Source: Singulisphaera sp. GP187 (GTDB lineage: Bacteria; Planctomycetota; Planctomycetia; Isosphaerales; Isosphaeraceae). From it: a stretch of 64,000 nucleotides of DNA. The stretch lies in NCBI RefSeq assembly GCF_900129635.1, contig NZ_FSRB01000002.1, positions 2,322,727-2,386,726 of the forward strand, given 5' to 3'. Below the pieces are notes generated by a model, which was given only the letters and a program-made list of their open reading frames with translations, made no database searches and was not told where the DNA came from. Below, one piece after another: positions 26,679 to 35,176 of this stretch (within the stretch, counting starts at the first letter, position 1; every line of letters starts with the position of its first letter). The translations under genes and the position numbers were made by a program.

Positions 26679-27518
26679 GTGATCCAGATTCGAAGGATGA
26701 TCCGCGAGGACATCGCCCACGGGATGCGACTCAAGGAACAGGCCGCCTGGAATCAGGTTGAGCCTGACTGGCAACGCCTGTTTGATTTACAACCGGACGG
26801 TGGTTTCGTCGCCACCTTCGACGGCAAGCCCATTGGCACGGTGACCACCTGCCGATTTGGTCCGGTCGCCTGGATCGCGATGATGCTGGTCGATGAAAAT
26901 TACCGGGGGCAAGGCATCGGCCGACGCCTCATGGTCAGGGCCCTTGAGGACCTCGCCTGCCATGAGGTTTGCTCGGTCCGCCTGGACGCCACGCCGCTCG
27001 GCCGCCCGCTCTACGAGTCACTCGGATTTATCCCGGAAACAACCTTCGTCCGATTTGCGGGGATCGTTCACCCCGCGGTTGGCGCCGTGGAACTCCCCGC
27101 GGGGAAGTTGCAAGGGCGTGATCATCAACTGATTGCCCTCGATCGCGAAGTGACCGGAACCGACCGAGGTAAGCTGATCTCCCGGCTGATCGCCGACCAT
27201 GGTGATTCCCTTCGTGTTCTCGAGGACAACCGCGATGTCGTTGGGTTCCTGATGAGTCGCCCCGGCTCGCGGGCGCGCCAGATCGGACCCTGCATTGCGA
27301 ACGAGTGGTCCGGCCGACAGCTTCTCGCTGACGCAAGCCGGCGATACGCGGGAGAGTCGGTGGTGATCGACATTCCAGCCCGCCATAACCAAGCCCTTAC
27401 GATGGGCGAAACTCTCGGGTTGAAACCTGCGAGACAATTGCTCCGGATGGGGCGCGGACCTCGGATTGCCGAGGACCTGTCCCGCCTCTGGGCCAGCGCA
27501 GGGCCGGAGAAAGGCTGA
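26679..27518 (+). CDS. Two-domain GNAT acetyltransferase
   Basis: This 279-residue protein has an N-terminal GNAT domain (about 1-130) with the acetyl-CoA motif A in MMLVDENYRGQGIGRRLMVRALE, preceded by FVATFDGKPIGTVTTCRFG. A second, weaker acetyltransferase-like domain (about 150-270; VVGFLMSRPGSRARQIGPC, SVVIDIPARHNQAL, LGLKPARQLLRM) fits the Acetyltransf_18 type that pairs with it. The acceptor is unknown. The GTG at 26679 has GGAGAG about 10 bases upstream; an ATG six codons later is the alternative. An open frame extends far upstream but is not protein-like. It is isolated with its own upstream region. Confidence 0.85.
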   Translation: MIQIRRMIREDIAHGMRLKEQAAWNQVEPDWQRLFDLQPDGGFVATFDGKPIGTVTTCRFGPVAWIAMMLVDENYRGQGIGRRLMVRALEDLACHEVCSVRLDATPLGRPLYESLGFIPETTFVRFAGIVHPAVGAVELPAGKLQGRDHQLIALDREVTGTDRGKLISRLIADHGDSLRVLEDNRDVVGFLMSRPGSRARQIGPCIANEWSGRQLLADASRRYAGESVVIDIPARHNQALTMGETLGLKPARQLLRMGRGPRIAEDLSRLWASAGPEKG

Positions 27519-28206
27519 GCCGCGTGCCGATTCGATGCGGGGACGCCGACAATCGTCGGAATGGATCAAGAATTGCCGATGATCTTTCGGGTGTCACTCC
27601 AAGGAGATCTCCCGGCCCGCGCCGCCGTGCGGTGAGTCAATCACCACACCGCGGCCGCCGGGACTGGAATGCGGATGGATCGCATACCGCCACTCTCCGG
27701 AAGGAGTCATCGCCCGGGGAGATGACCCCACGGTGAGCGCGTGCTGTGACGGATGTAATCAGGGTAAGGATATTGGTTCCGCGACGGATCCGGATAGGTA
27801 TCGTTGAGTATGAATTCTTCGTCGGCCAAATCGATGCAATGACCGCTCACGGACAAGACGTTCGGCGCGATCGGCGCGGTCGTCGTACCGGTAAAATTGA
27901 TCGCCGTGCGAAGGTTACGAGGCCCACTCGTGATTGTGACTCGGATTGCGCAAAAAAAAATTCGCGGTTCCGTCGTGGGGGCAACGGCGGACAGGCACCG
28001 GCCATTGATTTGTGTGAGACCTGATCCGTTGGCGCGTGAAGGGGCGAAACCTGTCCGGGCGTCGCGACAGCCCCGTATGGTGTCTCGATCCTTGATGATG
28101 AGAGGATATCCTTCGATTCGGATGTCGAACCGGGCATGTGGTTAACCCGCGAGCATGTCGCGACGGACCGCCTGCCGGAAGGTGGCGACCCGTCGCGAGT
28201 CAATCA
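27519..28206. other. Gene-poor region with an A9 tract and a possible decayed minus-strand frame
   Basis: This 688-base stretch between the GNAT gene and the sulfatase has no gene I can support. A minus-strand frame, open without a stop from an A9 tract at 27952-27960 down to about 27714, reads with protein-like composition (for example INFTGTTTAPIAPNV and YPDPSRNQYPYPDYIRHS). It has no good start codon or ribosome site, and its upstream continuation is lost at the A9 tract. It could be a gene remnant. Confidence 0.4.
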
Positions 28207-29622
28207 TCAGGGTGCGGCCTTTTTCTGTCGTGCGGCCTTTTTGGCGGCCGGTGTGCCTTGGTTTCCACCGATATCGGCTTGATCGTGGGTGGGGAAGAGC
28301 TTGGCCAGCTCAGCCTTCTTGGCGGCGTATTCCGGGAGCGTGGCGAGGTTCGTCCACTCGTTCGGGTCCTTGGCCTCGTTGTAGAGTTCCTCGTCGCCAT
28401 TGGCATAACGAATGTACCGCCATTCCTCGGTGCGGACGGCGTGATTCTTGAATCGGTAGGTTGTGAGCGCGGGTTGGTCCCAAGTCGCCTTGGGGTCGCC
28501 GAGCAGCGTGCGGAGACTCTTGCCCTCGACGTGTTTTGGCGTTGGAATGCCGCAGAGATCCGTCAGAGTCGGGTAAATCGACATGAAGTCGACCGGGCGA
28601 TCGCAGGCGACGTTCGGCTTTGTCAGACCGGGGACGACCCAGATCATCGGCGAGCGAGTTGACTCTTCCCAGAGGGCGAACTTCCGCCAGTGGTGCTTCT
28701 CGCCGAGATGCCAGCCGTGGTCCGACCAGAAAACCACGATCGTGTTGTCGCGGTGCTCGCTCTTGTCGAACGCATCCATCAGCCGGCCGATCATGGCGTC
28801 CGAGTAACTGATGGCGGCGAGGTAACTCTGGATCGCTTCTTTCCAGCGACCTGAGGCCAGGATTTTGGCGTGATCGGTCTCGGGATGAGCCATCTTAATG
28901 CCGGCGGGCGGGATATCGGCGAGGTCGGTCTCGAGGTAGGGGGGGAGCTGGATTTGGTCGAGCGGGTGCATCTCGTAATACTTGCGGGGGACGTTCCAAG
29001 GCATGTGCGGCTTGTGCAGGCCGCAGGCGAGGAAGAACGGCTTGTCGTGTTTCTTCTGCAACTGGTCGATCGCGTAGTCGGTGATTTTCCACTCGCGAAG
29101 GTCCTCGTCCTTGCAGTCAAGAGGCGCGAACGCGATCCCACCGACGCCGGTGTCACCATTGGGCTTGGGATCGGCTCCCGAGTTCGTCTGGTAAGCATCC
29201 CACTCGCTGGTGCGTTTGTAGGCCTCGTGGTAAATCTTCCCCGATCCGCGGACGTCATATCCCGCCTTGCGGAATTGGGTGGTGAGCATCAACTCTTCCG
29301 GCATGACCGTGCGCCAGTCGTTGCCGTTGTCGTAAACCCCGGATGTCGCTGGTCGAAGCCCTGACATCAGCGCCGCACGCGAGGGATTGCAGACCGGAGC
29401 CGCGCAATAACTTCGTGTGAAGTAAACGCCTCGCGCGGCGAGCTTGTCGAGGTTTGGCGTGATCGTCTGAGGATTCCGGCCGAGATAGCCGACCCAGTCG
29501 CGCATGTCATCCACCGCAATGAAGAGGACATTCGGACGTTGGGCAGCCGGTTCGGCCGCGGCAATCAGGGTCGGTGCTCCGAGGAGTAGGGCGACTAGCG
29601 AACGGAGGGAACGGCAGGGCAT
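28207..29622 (-). CDS. Exported type I sulfatase (iduronate-2-sulfatase-like)
   Basis: This 471-residue protein has a signal peptide (SLRSLVALLLGAPTLIAAAE) and a full sulfatase domain. NVLFIAVDDMRDW carries metal-binding Asp residues; CNPSRAALMSGLRPATSGVY has the CxPSR site (Cys78) that must be converted to formylglycine. GSGKIYHEAY, LACGLHKPHMPW, FWSDHGWHLGEKHHWRKFALWEESTRSP and a C-terminal LYNEAKDPNEWTNLA follow. The combination resembles iduronate-2-sulfatase and related planctomycete enzymes that desulfate polysaccharides in the periplasm. The C-terminus ends in a Lys/Ala-rich tail. The ATG at 29622 has CGGAGTC upstream. No maturase gene is beside it; an alpha/beta hydrolase gene lies upstream on the same strand. 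Confidence 0.92.
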   Translation of the reverse strand: MPCRSLRSLVALLLGAPTLIAAAEPAAQRPNVLFIAVDDMRDWVGYLGRNPQTITPNLDKLAARGVYFTRSYCAAPVCNPSRAALMSGLRPATSGVYDNGNDWRTVMPEELMLTTQFRKAGYDVRGSGKIYHEAYKRTSEWDAYQTNSGADPKPNGDTGVGGIAFAPLDCKDEDLREWKITDYAIDQLQKKHDKPFFLACGLHKPHMPWNVPRKYYEMHPLDQIQLPPYLETDLADIPPAGIKMAHPETDHAKILASGRWKEAIQSYLAAISYSDAMIGRLMDAFDKSEHRDNTIVVFWSDHGWHLGEKHHWRKFALWEESTRSPMIWVVPGLTKPNVACDRPVDFMSIYPTLTDLCGIPTPKHVEGKSLRTLLGDPKATWDQPALTTYRFKNHAVRTEEWRYIRYANGDEELYNEAKDPNEWTNLATLPEYAAKKAELAKLFPTHDQADIGGNQGTPAAKKAARQKKAAP

Positions 29623-29834
29623 CAATTGACTCCGGATGATGTCATGATCTCTAAAGTCGGACTCTCGACTGCGGACGTCAAGTCGATCGTAGGCGAGTCA
29701 AGATTTTTAGACATGGGTGTTTGAAATCGGTGCTTTGCCGCTCCCCCGCCGTCTCGAGGAGCGGGAATTGCCGAGGCGGGCAGGGAGCGTCCACTCCGCG
29801 CCCGCCTTCTCGAAACTCAGGAGGGACAACGCGT

Positions 29835-30776
29835 TTACTTGGCGGTTGCGGAAGGGCTCGGCGTGAGGAACCCACGTCCTTTGAGCCAGGTGGCGCAGAG
29901 CTTCGGCCACGCCTGGAACGCCTCGTTCGGGGGGATCTTGTCAGCCCATCCCGTGCCGAGACCGAGTCCATGCTGGCCCTTCTCGAACAGGTGGAGCTCG
30001 ACGGGCACCTTGGCCTTGCGGAGGGCGAGGGCGAACAGCAGGCTGTTCTCGGGGACAACCCCATTGTCCTCATTCGTGTGCGCGAGGAACGTGGGGGGCG
30101 TGTCTTTCGTCACCTGGGTCTCGTTCGAGAGGCTTTCGACCAACGCTTTCGAGGGACTGTCTCCGAGCAAATTCTTCAGCGAACCGGTGTGGCCGTAAGG
30201 TGTCCCCATGGCGATGACCGGATAGACCAGGATGGCCAGGTCAGGCCGACTGCTCTGTCGCTCGATCGGGTCGGTGGCGTTGGCCTTGCCACCATCGAAA
30301 TGGGTGGCGGCCGTGGAGGCGAGGTGTCCACCGGCGGAAAAGCCGATGATGGCGACGCGGTTCGGGTCGAGTTCCCACTCCGACGCCCTCGCCCTCACGG
30401 TTCGAATGGCGCGTTGCGCGTCCTCGAGCATCCGGGGATGGTGGTAGCGCGGGGCCAGCCGGTACTTCAGGACGAACGCGGTCAGTCCCAGCGAACGGGC
30501 CCATTCGGCCACGTCTTTCCCCTCGTGATCGGTTGCGAGGAAACCGTAGCCTCCTCCCGGACAGACGACGATCGATCCGCCGTTGGCCTTGTCTCGGTCG
30601 GGTCGGTAGACCGTAACGGTGGGGATGTCCCCGGCATGGTACGGGTCGCCGGCCTCAGTGCCCAATGCGCCGGGAGCGCCTTCGGCCCAGAGGGGAAAAG
30701 TCTTCGGCTCCTCGGCCGCGACGACCGCGGTGGCCGCGACGAGGAGAGCCAGAAACGCTCCGAGAGTGGTCCGCAT
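29835..30776 (-). CDS. Exported alpha/beta hydrolase (acetyl-xylan-esterase-like)
   Basis: This 313-residue protein has a signal peptide (TTLGAFLALLVAATAVVAAE) and an alpha/beta-hydrolase fold of the BD-FAE/esterase type. IVVCPGGGYGFLATDHEG provides the oxyanion region, VAIIGFSAGGHLAST the nucleophile Ser elbow, HTNEDNGVVPENS the acid loop, and LFEKGQHGLGLG the catalytic His. The family includes acetyl xylan esterases and feruloyl or other carbohydrate esterases. It sits on the same strand as the sulfatase, 212 bases upstream of it, which would fit removal of acyl and sulfate groups from the same polysaccharide. The ATG at 30776 has GAGG upstream. Confidence 0.87.
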   Translation of the reverse strand: MRTTLGAFLALLVAATAVVAAEEPKTFPLWAEGAPGALGTEAGDPYHAGDIPTVTVYRPDRDKANGGSIVVCPGGGYGFLATDHEGKDVAEWARSLGLTAFVLKYRLAPRYHHPRMLEDAQRAIRTVRARASEWELDPNRVAIIGFSAGGHLASTAATHFDGGKANATDPIERQSSRPDLAILVYPVIAMGTPYGHTGSLKNLLGDSPSKALVESLSNETQVTKDTPPTFLAHTNEDNGVVPENSLLFALALRKAKVPVELHLFEKGQHGLGLGTGWADKIPPNEAFQAWPKLCATWLKGRGFLTPSPSATAK

Positions 30777-31047
30777 GATTGGGGTTGCCTCGCTGGAAAA
30801 TCCGGGAGATTCGGGTGCGAGGCTCCAGTGTGGCGGGACCGAACCGACCTGTCAAATCTCCCGCGAGTCACGATTCCAAGTCGATCGGCATTCTTGAGAT
30901 TCGCGTGGAACTGGCGGCTTTGGGGTGCTTTTTCGTGGATTGGTTCGCCTGATTTCGCGCCAGCATGTGGCCTCGAGGTCGTGGCTCACCTTATACTCAA
31001 CTCCTGAAAAATCTGATTCGGTGGTTCAGCGAGGGGAACGGAGCACG

Positions 31048-32331
31048 ATGACCCGCACTGCGACATTGACTTACGGCGACCAGACCATCGAACTTCCCGT
31101 GATCGAGGGCACGGAGGGGGAGTTGGGGGTGGATATCTCGCAGTTGCGGGCCAAGACCGGCTTGATCACGCTGGATCCTGGTTTCGGCAACACCGGCGCG
31201 TGCCAGAGCGGGGTCACCTTCATTGATGGTGATAAAGGGATCCTCCGCTATCGTGGCTTGCCGATCGAACAACTCGCTGAACATTCGACGTTTGTCGAGA
31301 CCGCTTGGCTCTTGATTAATGGCAAGCTCCCCAACCGAGCCGAACTGGATCAGTTTAGCAAGCGCCTGACGAAATACGCGCCCCTGCACGAGGGGTTCAA
31401 GAACCATTTCGAAGGGTTCCCGCTCAACGCCCCGCCGATGGCGATTCTCTCGGCGATGATCAACACCCTCTCCAGTTCCTCGTGCGATGGGCGGCAAGCT
31501 CCCGAAGATGATATCGACGAGCTTTCCGCCAAGCTGATGAGCAAGGTCCGGACGATCGCCGCCTACTCGTACCGGCGGTCACTCGGCCTTCCCTTCATCT
31601 ATCCCGACCCCAAGCTCCGGTACGTGGCCAACTTCCTCCACATGATGTTCTCGATGCCGTACGAGCAACATATCGCCAGCCAGGAGGTGGTTGACGCCCT
31701 CAACCTGATCCTGATGCTGCACGCCGACCATGAACAGAATTGCAGTACATCGACGGTCCGGGTCGTCGGCTCGAGCAAGGCGAACCTGTACGCATCGTGC
31801 GCGGCGGGCGTGGGGGCCCTCTGGGGACCGTTGCACGGCGGCGCGAACGTGGCCGTGCTCGAGATGCTCGAAGCGATCCACAAGGGAGGGATGTCGGCCG
31901 CGGAGGCGCTGGCTCTGGCGAAGGACAAGCAGAGCGGGTTCAAGTTGATGGGGTTCGGACACCGGGTCTACAAGAACTTTGACCCCAGGGCGTTGATCCT
32001 CAAGCGTGCCGCCGACAAGGTCCTCGAGCGTCTGGGAGTGCGGGATCCACTGCTCGACGTGGCTCGGAAGCTCGAGGAACTTGCGCTGATCGACCCCTAC
32101 TTCGTGGAGCGGAAGCTTTATCCCAACGTCGACTTTTACAGCGGAATCCTCATGCGGGCGATGGGAATCCCCACCTCGATGTTCACCGTGATCTTTGCGA
32201 TCGGGCGGATGCCCGGCTGGATCGCGCATTGGAAAGAGCAAAATCAGGACGCGGCAAGCCGGATCGCGCGACCGCGTCAGATCTACACCGGACCCACGCT
32301 CCAGTCGTACACGCCGATCGATCAGCGTTGA
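31048..32331 (+). CDS. gltA: Citrate synthase (type II, GltA)
   Basis: This 427-residue protein is a full-length type II citrate synthase that condenses acetyl-CoA and oxaloacetate in the cytoplasm at the entry of the TCA cycle. Recognisable parts are FGNTGACQSGVTFIDGDKG, LRYRGLPIEQLAEHS, HADHEQNCSTSTVR with active-site His, ALWGPLHGGANVAV, FGHRVYKNFDPRA with the catalytic His, and NVDFYSGILMRAMGIP with the catalytic Asp. The N-terminal domain of about 40 residues is the one seen in hexameric GltA. The ATG at 31048 follows GAGGGGAACGGAG. A terminator follows 14 bases after the stop. The gene stands alone. Confidence 0.97.
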   Translation: MTRTATLTYGDQTIELPVIEGTEGELGVDISQLRAKTGLITLDPGFGNTGACQSGVTFIDGDKGILRYRGLPIEQLAEHSTFVETAWLLINGKLPNRAELDQFSKRLTKYAPLHEGFKNHFEGFPLNAPPMAILSAMINTLSSSSCDGRQAPEDDIDELSAKLMSKVRTIAAYSYRRSLGLPFIYPDPKLRYVANFLHMMFSMPYEQHIASQEVVDALNLILMLHADHEQNCSTSTVRVVGSSKANLYASCAAGVGALWGPLHGGANVAVLEMLEAIHKGGMSAAEALALAKDKQSGFKLMGFGHRVYKNFDPRALILKRAADKVLERLGVRDPLLDVARKLEELALIDPYFVERKLYPNVDFYSGILMRAMGIPTSMFTVIFAIGRMPGWIAHWKEQNQDAASRIARPRQIYTGPTLQSYTPIDQR

Positions 32332-32653
32332 ATCCAACGCCCCGAAGCAGGTGACGGACGTCACGCCCTGCTTTTTTCCCTGTCGACATCGGACGTGCCC
32401 GAGCCTTGAGTCCACCTGGGGGCTTCACGGTTCGCGAAGTCGCGTCCGCCGTCGCTCGTCGTCGAATGCGCCCGGATCGCCAATGGATTCCATAGGACGG
32501 CTCCGCAACGTTTGGGGACCGGCCGCTCCCCTGCTCCACCTTTGTTGGAGTCGGCCGGGACTCGATGTTGCCGCGACCGCGCCTGGGCTAGAATCTTGCC
32601 CTGCGTGTGCCTGCACGAGGCTGCCATTTGGCTCGAACGGAGATCCTCCGCCG
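32332..32653. other. Intergenic region between gltA and the esterase/SMP-30 gene
   Basis: This 322-base stretch begins with the gltA terminator and otherwise shows no gene. The frame of the next gene is open through it but reads as Arg/Ser-rich noise, so the next gene is not extended. Confidence 0.5.
32345..32377 (+). terminator. Intrinsic terminator of gltA
   Basis: The outer arms AAGCAG and CTGCTT enclose an inner GTGAC/GTCAC stem, followed by a T6 run. It starts 14 bases after the gltA stop. Confidence 0.7.
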
Positions 32654-34399
32654 ATGATGATGCTCCCCCATCACCGTTTTCTTGCTCTCCTGACGGTCAT
32701 GTCGCTCCAGGCGACGACCTTCGCCGTTGGGGCGGACGTGCCCAAGTCCCAGGCTGACATTCCCAAGGGCGTTGTGACCAAGCACAGCTTCGCCCAGAGC
32801 AAAATCTTTCCGGGCACGGTGCGCGACTACTGGATCTACGTGCCGAAGCAGTACGACCCCGCCAAACCCGCCTGCGTTTACGTCAACCAGGACAATGTTC
32901 AATTCAATGCGCCCGCCGTCTTTGACCGCTTGATTCATGAGAAGGAGATCCCGGTTGTGATCGGGATCTTTGTCACCCATGGTCGGGTGAAGGCCCTGTC
33001 CGACTCGGCCCTCGATCGTTTCAACCGAAGTTATGAATATGATGGTCTCGGCGATCATTATGTCCGTTTCCTGCTCGAGGAGCTCTTGCCCGAAGTTGAG
33101 AAGCAGACGACTTCGGACGGTCGGCCGATTCGCCTCTCGACGGATGGCAACGACCGCTGCATCGGGGGTTCGAGCAGTGGAGCGATCGCCGCATTCACCG
33201 CGGCCTGGGAACGCCCCGACGCCTTCCGACGCGTGTTCAGCTCGATCGGAACCTACGTCGGCCTCCGCGGCGGCAACGTCTACCCAACACTCTTGCGGAA
33301 GTTTGAACCGAAACCGATCCGCATCTTTCTCCAGGATGGCAGTAATGATCTGAACATCTACGGAGGCGACTGGTGGATGGCGAACCAGGAAATGGAACGA
33401 GCGTTTCACTTCGCCGGCTACGAAGTGAGCCATGCTTGGGGCGAAGGAGGCCACAACGGGACGCACGCCACCGAAGTGTTTCCGGACGCGATTCGGTGGC
33501 TCTGGAAAGACTGGCCGAACGCGGTGAAAGCCGGAGAAGGATCCACGCAACTCCGTGAAATTCTCCTACCCGGTGAGCCTTGGACGCTCGTGGCCGAGGG
33601 TTACAAATTTACGGAAGGTCCCGCCTCGAACGGCAAGGGCGAAGTCTTTTTCAATGATATCCCCAATGCAAAGACATATAAAATCAGCCTTGATGGCACG
33701 GTGAGTCTCTTCCTCCCTGATTCCAAGAAAGCGAACGGACAAGCGTTTGGGCCGGATGGCCGGCTCTATGCGGTGGTCACGGAAACCGAGCAGGTTCTCG
33801 CCTACGACGCGGACGGGAAGCCGACGGTGGTGGCCGACGGCATTCGCGGCAACGACCTGATCGTGCGAAACGACGGCACGATCTATGTCACGAATCCGAG
33901 CCGCACTAATGCAGAGCCGAGCAAGGTCTGGATGATTCGCCCAGGAGGCGAGAAGCAGGTGGTCGACACCGGCTTGAAGTTTTCCAACGGCGTGACCTTG
34001 TCACCCGACCAATCGCTGCTTTACGTCGCGGATAGCCGTTCGCGCTGGGTCTATAGCTATCAGATCCAGGGGGATGGGACTCTCGCATCGAAGCAGCGGT
34101 ATTATCATCTTCATGAACCCGACAGTGCCGATGACAGCGGCGCCGATGGAATGTGCGTGGACCGCGACGGCCGACTCTATGTGGCCACCCGGATGGGCGT
34201 GCAGGTCTGCGATCAAGCGGGCCGGGTCAATTGCATCATTCCGACCCCCAACGGCAAGGTTTCCAACGTCCGGATCGGTGGTGAGCACTTCGATACGCTC
34301 GTGGCCACCTGTGGGGACCGTGTTTACAAGCGGAAGCTCAAGGTCAAAGGCGCCAACGCGTTCCAAGCTCCCGTACGCCCCGCGCCACCGCGACTCTGA
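32654..34399 (+). CDS. Exported fusion of an esterase and an SMP-30/gluconolactonase domain
   Basis: This 581-residue protein begins with MMML and a signal peptide ending near VGADVP. Residues about 35-300 form an esterase-D/enterochelin-esterase-like alpha/beta hydrolase with RDYWIYVPKQY, PVVIGIFVTHG, CIGGSSSGAIAAFTAAW (nucleophile Ser) and EGGHNGTHA (catalytic His). Residues about 305-580 form a six-bladed SMP-30 propeller with EGYKFTEGPASNGKGEVFFND (metal-binding Glu), RGNDLIVRNDGTIYVT, KFSNGVTLSPDQSLLYVAD and GADGMCVDRDGRLYV (metal-binding Asn and Asp). Such proteins probably cleave sugar esters or lactones in the periplasm. The first of three ATGs was chosen. Confidence 0.87.
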   Translation: MMMLPHHRFLALLTVMSLQATTFAVGADVPKSQADIPKGVVTKHSFAQSKIFPGTVRDYWIYVPKQYDPAKPACVYVNQDNVQFNAPAVFDRLIHEKEIPVVIGIFVTHGRVKALSDSALDRFNRSYEYDGLGDHYVRFLLEELLPEVEKQTTSDGRPIRLSTDGNDRCIGGSSSGAIAAFTAAWERPDAFRRVFSSIGTYVGLRGGNVYPTLLRKFEPKPIRIFLQDGSNDLNIYGGDWWMANQEMERAFHFAGYEVSHAWGEGGHNGTHATEVFPDAIRWLWKDWPNAVKAGEGSTQLREILLPGEPWTLVAEGYKFTEGPASNGKGEVFFNDIPNAKTYKISLDGTVSLFLPDSKKANGQAFGPDGRLYAVVTETEQVLAYDADGKPTVVADGIRGNDLIVRNDGTIYVTNPSRTNAEPSKVWMIRPGGEKQVVDTGLKFSNGVTLSPDQSLLYVADSRSRWVYSYQIQGDGTLASKQRYYHLHEPDSADDSGADGMCVDRDGRLYVATRMGVQVCDQAGRVNCIIPTPNGKVSNVRIGGEHFDTLVATCGDRVYKRKLKVKGANAFQAPVRPAPPRL

Positions 34400-34683
34400 T
34401 CGGGGGCTCAAACCAAAGTCGGGGTTGACATTCCGGGCCATTCGGAATCAGATCAAAAGGGACTGCGCTCGTCGTGGTCCCTTTCTCCGTTGATGGGCAA
34501 ACACAATCTGTCCGGCCTCCTCGTCCCCTCTTTTTGCGAGCGGGCCAAAGATTGTCTGGGATGCCAGGGAAGGTTGGGGCCGTTGGATTTGCCCCGAGGA
34601 CGGATGACGTCAAGTCATTGCCCGCAATCGGGCGGTGCCGGCCGCAACGGCCGCGCCTTGAACTCCAAGGAAGGAGGTCGTCC

Positions 34684-34971
34684 ATGTCGATCAAAAAGGC
34701 CGAAACGCCAAGGCGGCGATGGGTCGTTGGAATTGCGCTTCTCTGCCTCTTCGAAGGGGGCTGTGCGGCGCTGGGCACAGCGGGCCATCGGGAACGAAAA
34801 TCGGACTCTGACGTTCCCTCAGAACGCGAGTCCAACTCTGGCACCACCCTCGGCACCGATCCCACGTCGGTGAAACCGGGCCGCACGATCACGCCCCCGT
34901 CTCTGGGAATCGACCTCAGTCACTGGTCCATTGAGAGAAAAAACACCAATAATGGTGTTTTTCAGGCTTAG
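34684..34971 (+). CDS. Small exported or lipoprotein-like protein, unknown function
   Basis: This 95-residue protein has a basic start (KKAETPRRRW), a hydrophobic helix (VVGIALLCLFEGGCAAL) and a polar tail. A Cys follows the helix as in lipoproteins, but the box EGGC is not typical because Glu sits at -3. The remainder is Ser/Thr/Pro-rich and probably unstructured. An AAGGAGG site stands 5-6 bases before the ATG, so translation is likely. The last coding bases also form an intrinsic terminator. No family is recognised. Confidence 0.65.
   Translation: MSIKKAETPRRRWVVGIALLCLFEGGCAALGTAGHRERKSDSDVPSERESNSGTTLGTDPTSVKPGRTITPPSLGIDLSHWSIERKNTNNGVFQA
34939..34962 (+). terminator. Intrinsic terminator inside the 3' end of a coding region
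   Basis: A 9-bp perfect stem AAAAACACC/GGTGTTTTT with loop AATAAT sits within the last codons of the small lipoprotein-like gene. Its A-run/T-run symmetry makes it bidirectional in principle. Confidence 0.75.
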
Positions 34972-35176
34972 TTTGGCGTCTATGGTTGCGGTTCGGTCCG
35001 AATGCTCCCGCAAGCCGAGTTGAGCTGTCCGCATAACCCGCAAGGTTGGCGCACCCGGCACTTTCGTTAAAGACTTCCGTTGCGGGGGTCGAATTATTCC
35101 TGGTAGTTGACACGTATGGTGCAGACGCCGGTGATACCCTCCGTCCCGGAACGATGTACTCGGGGGAGTCCGAATC

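Noticed and set aside
30925..31047. Citrate synthase start 41 codons upstream at a GTG
   Set aside because: GltA starts conventionally at the ATG 31048 with a good ribosome site, and the added residues are not seen in the family.
35107..35137. TTGACA with GATACC as a promoter for the porin gene
   Set aside because: The spacing is about 20 bases and the -10 match is poor.
35107..35176. Start of the porin gene at 35107 in the frame of the porin domain
   Set aside because: This start gives no signal peptide and the first 60 residues are Cys/Arg-rich noise, while the other frame gives a perfect signal peptide at 35177 with a ribosome site.
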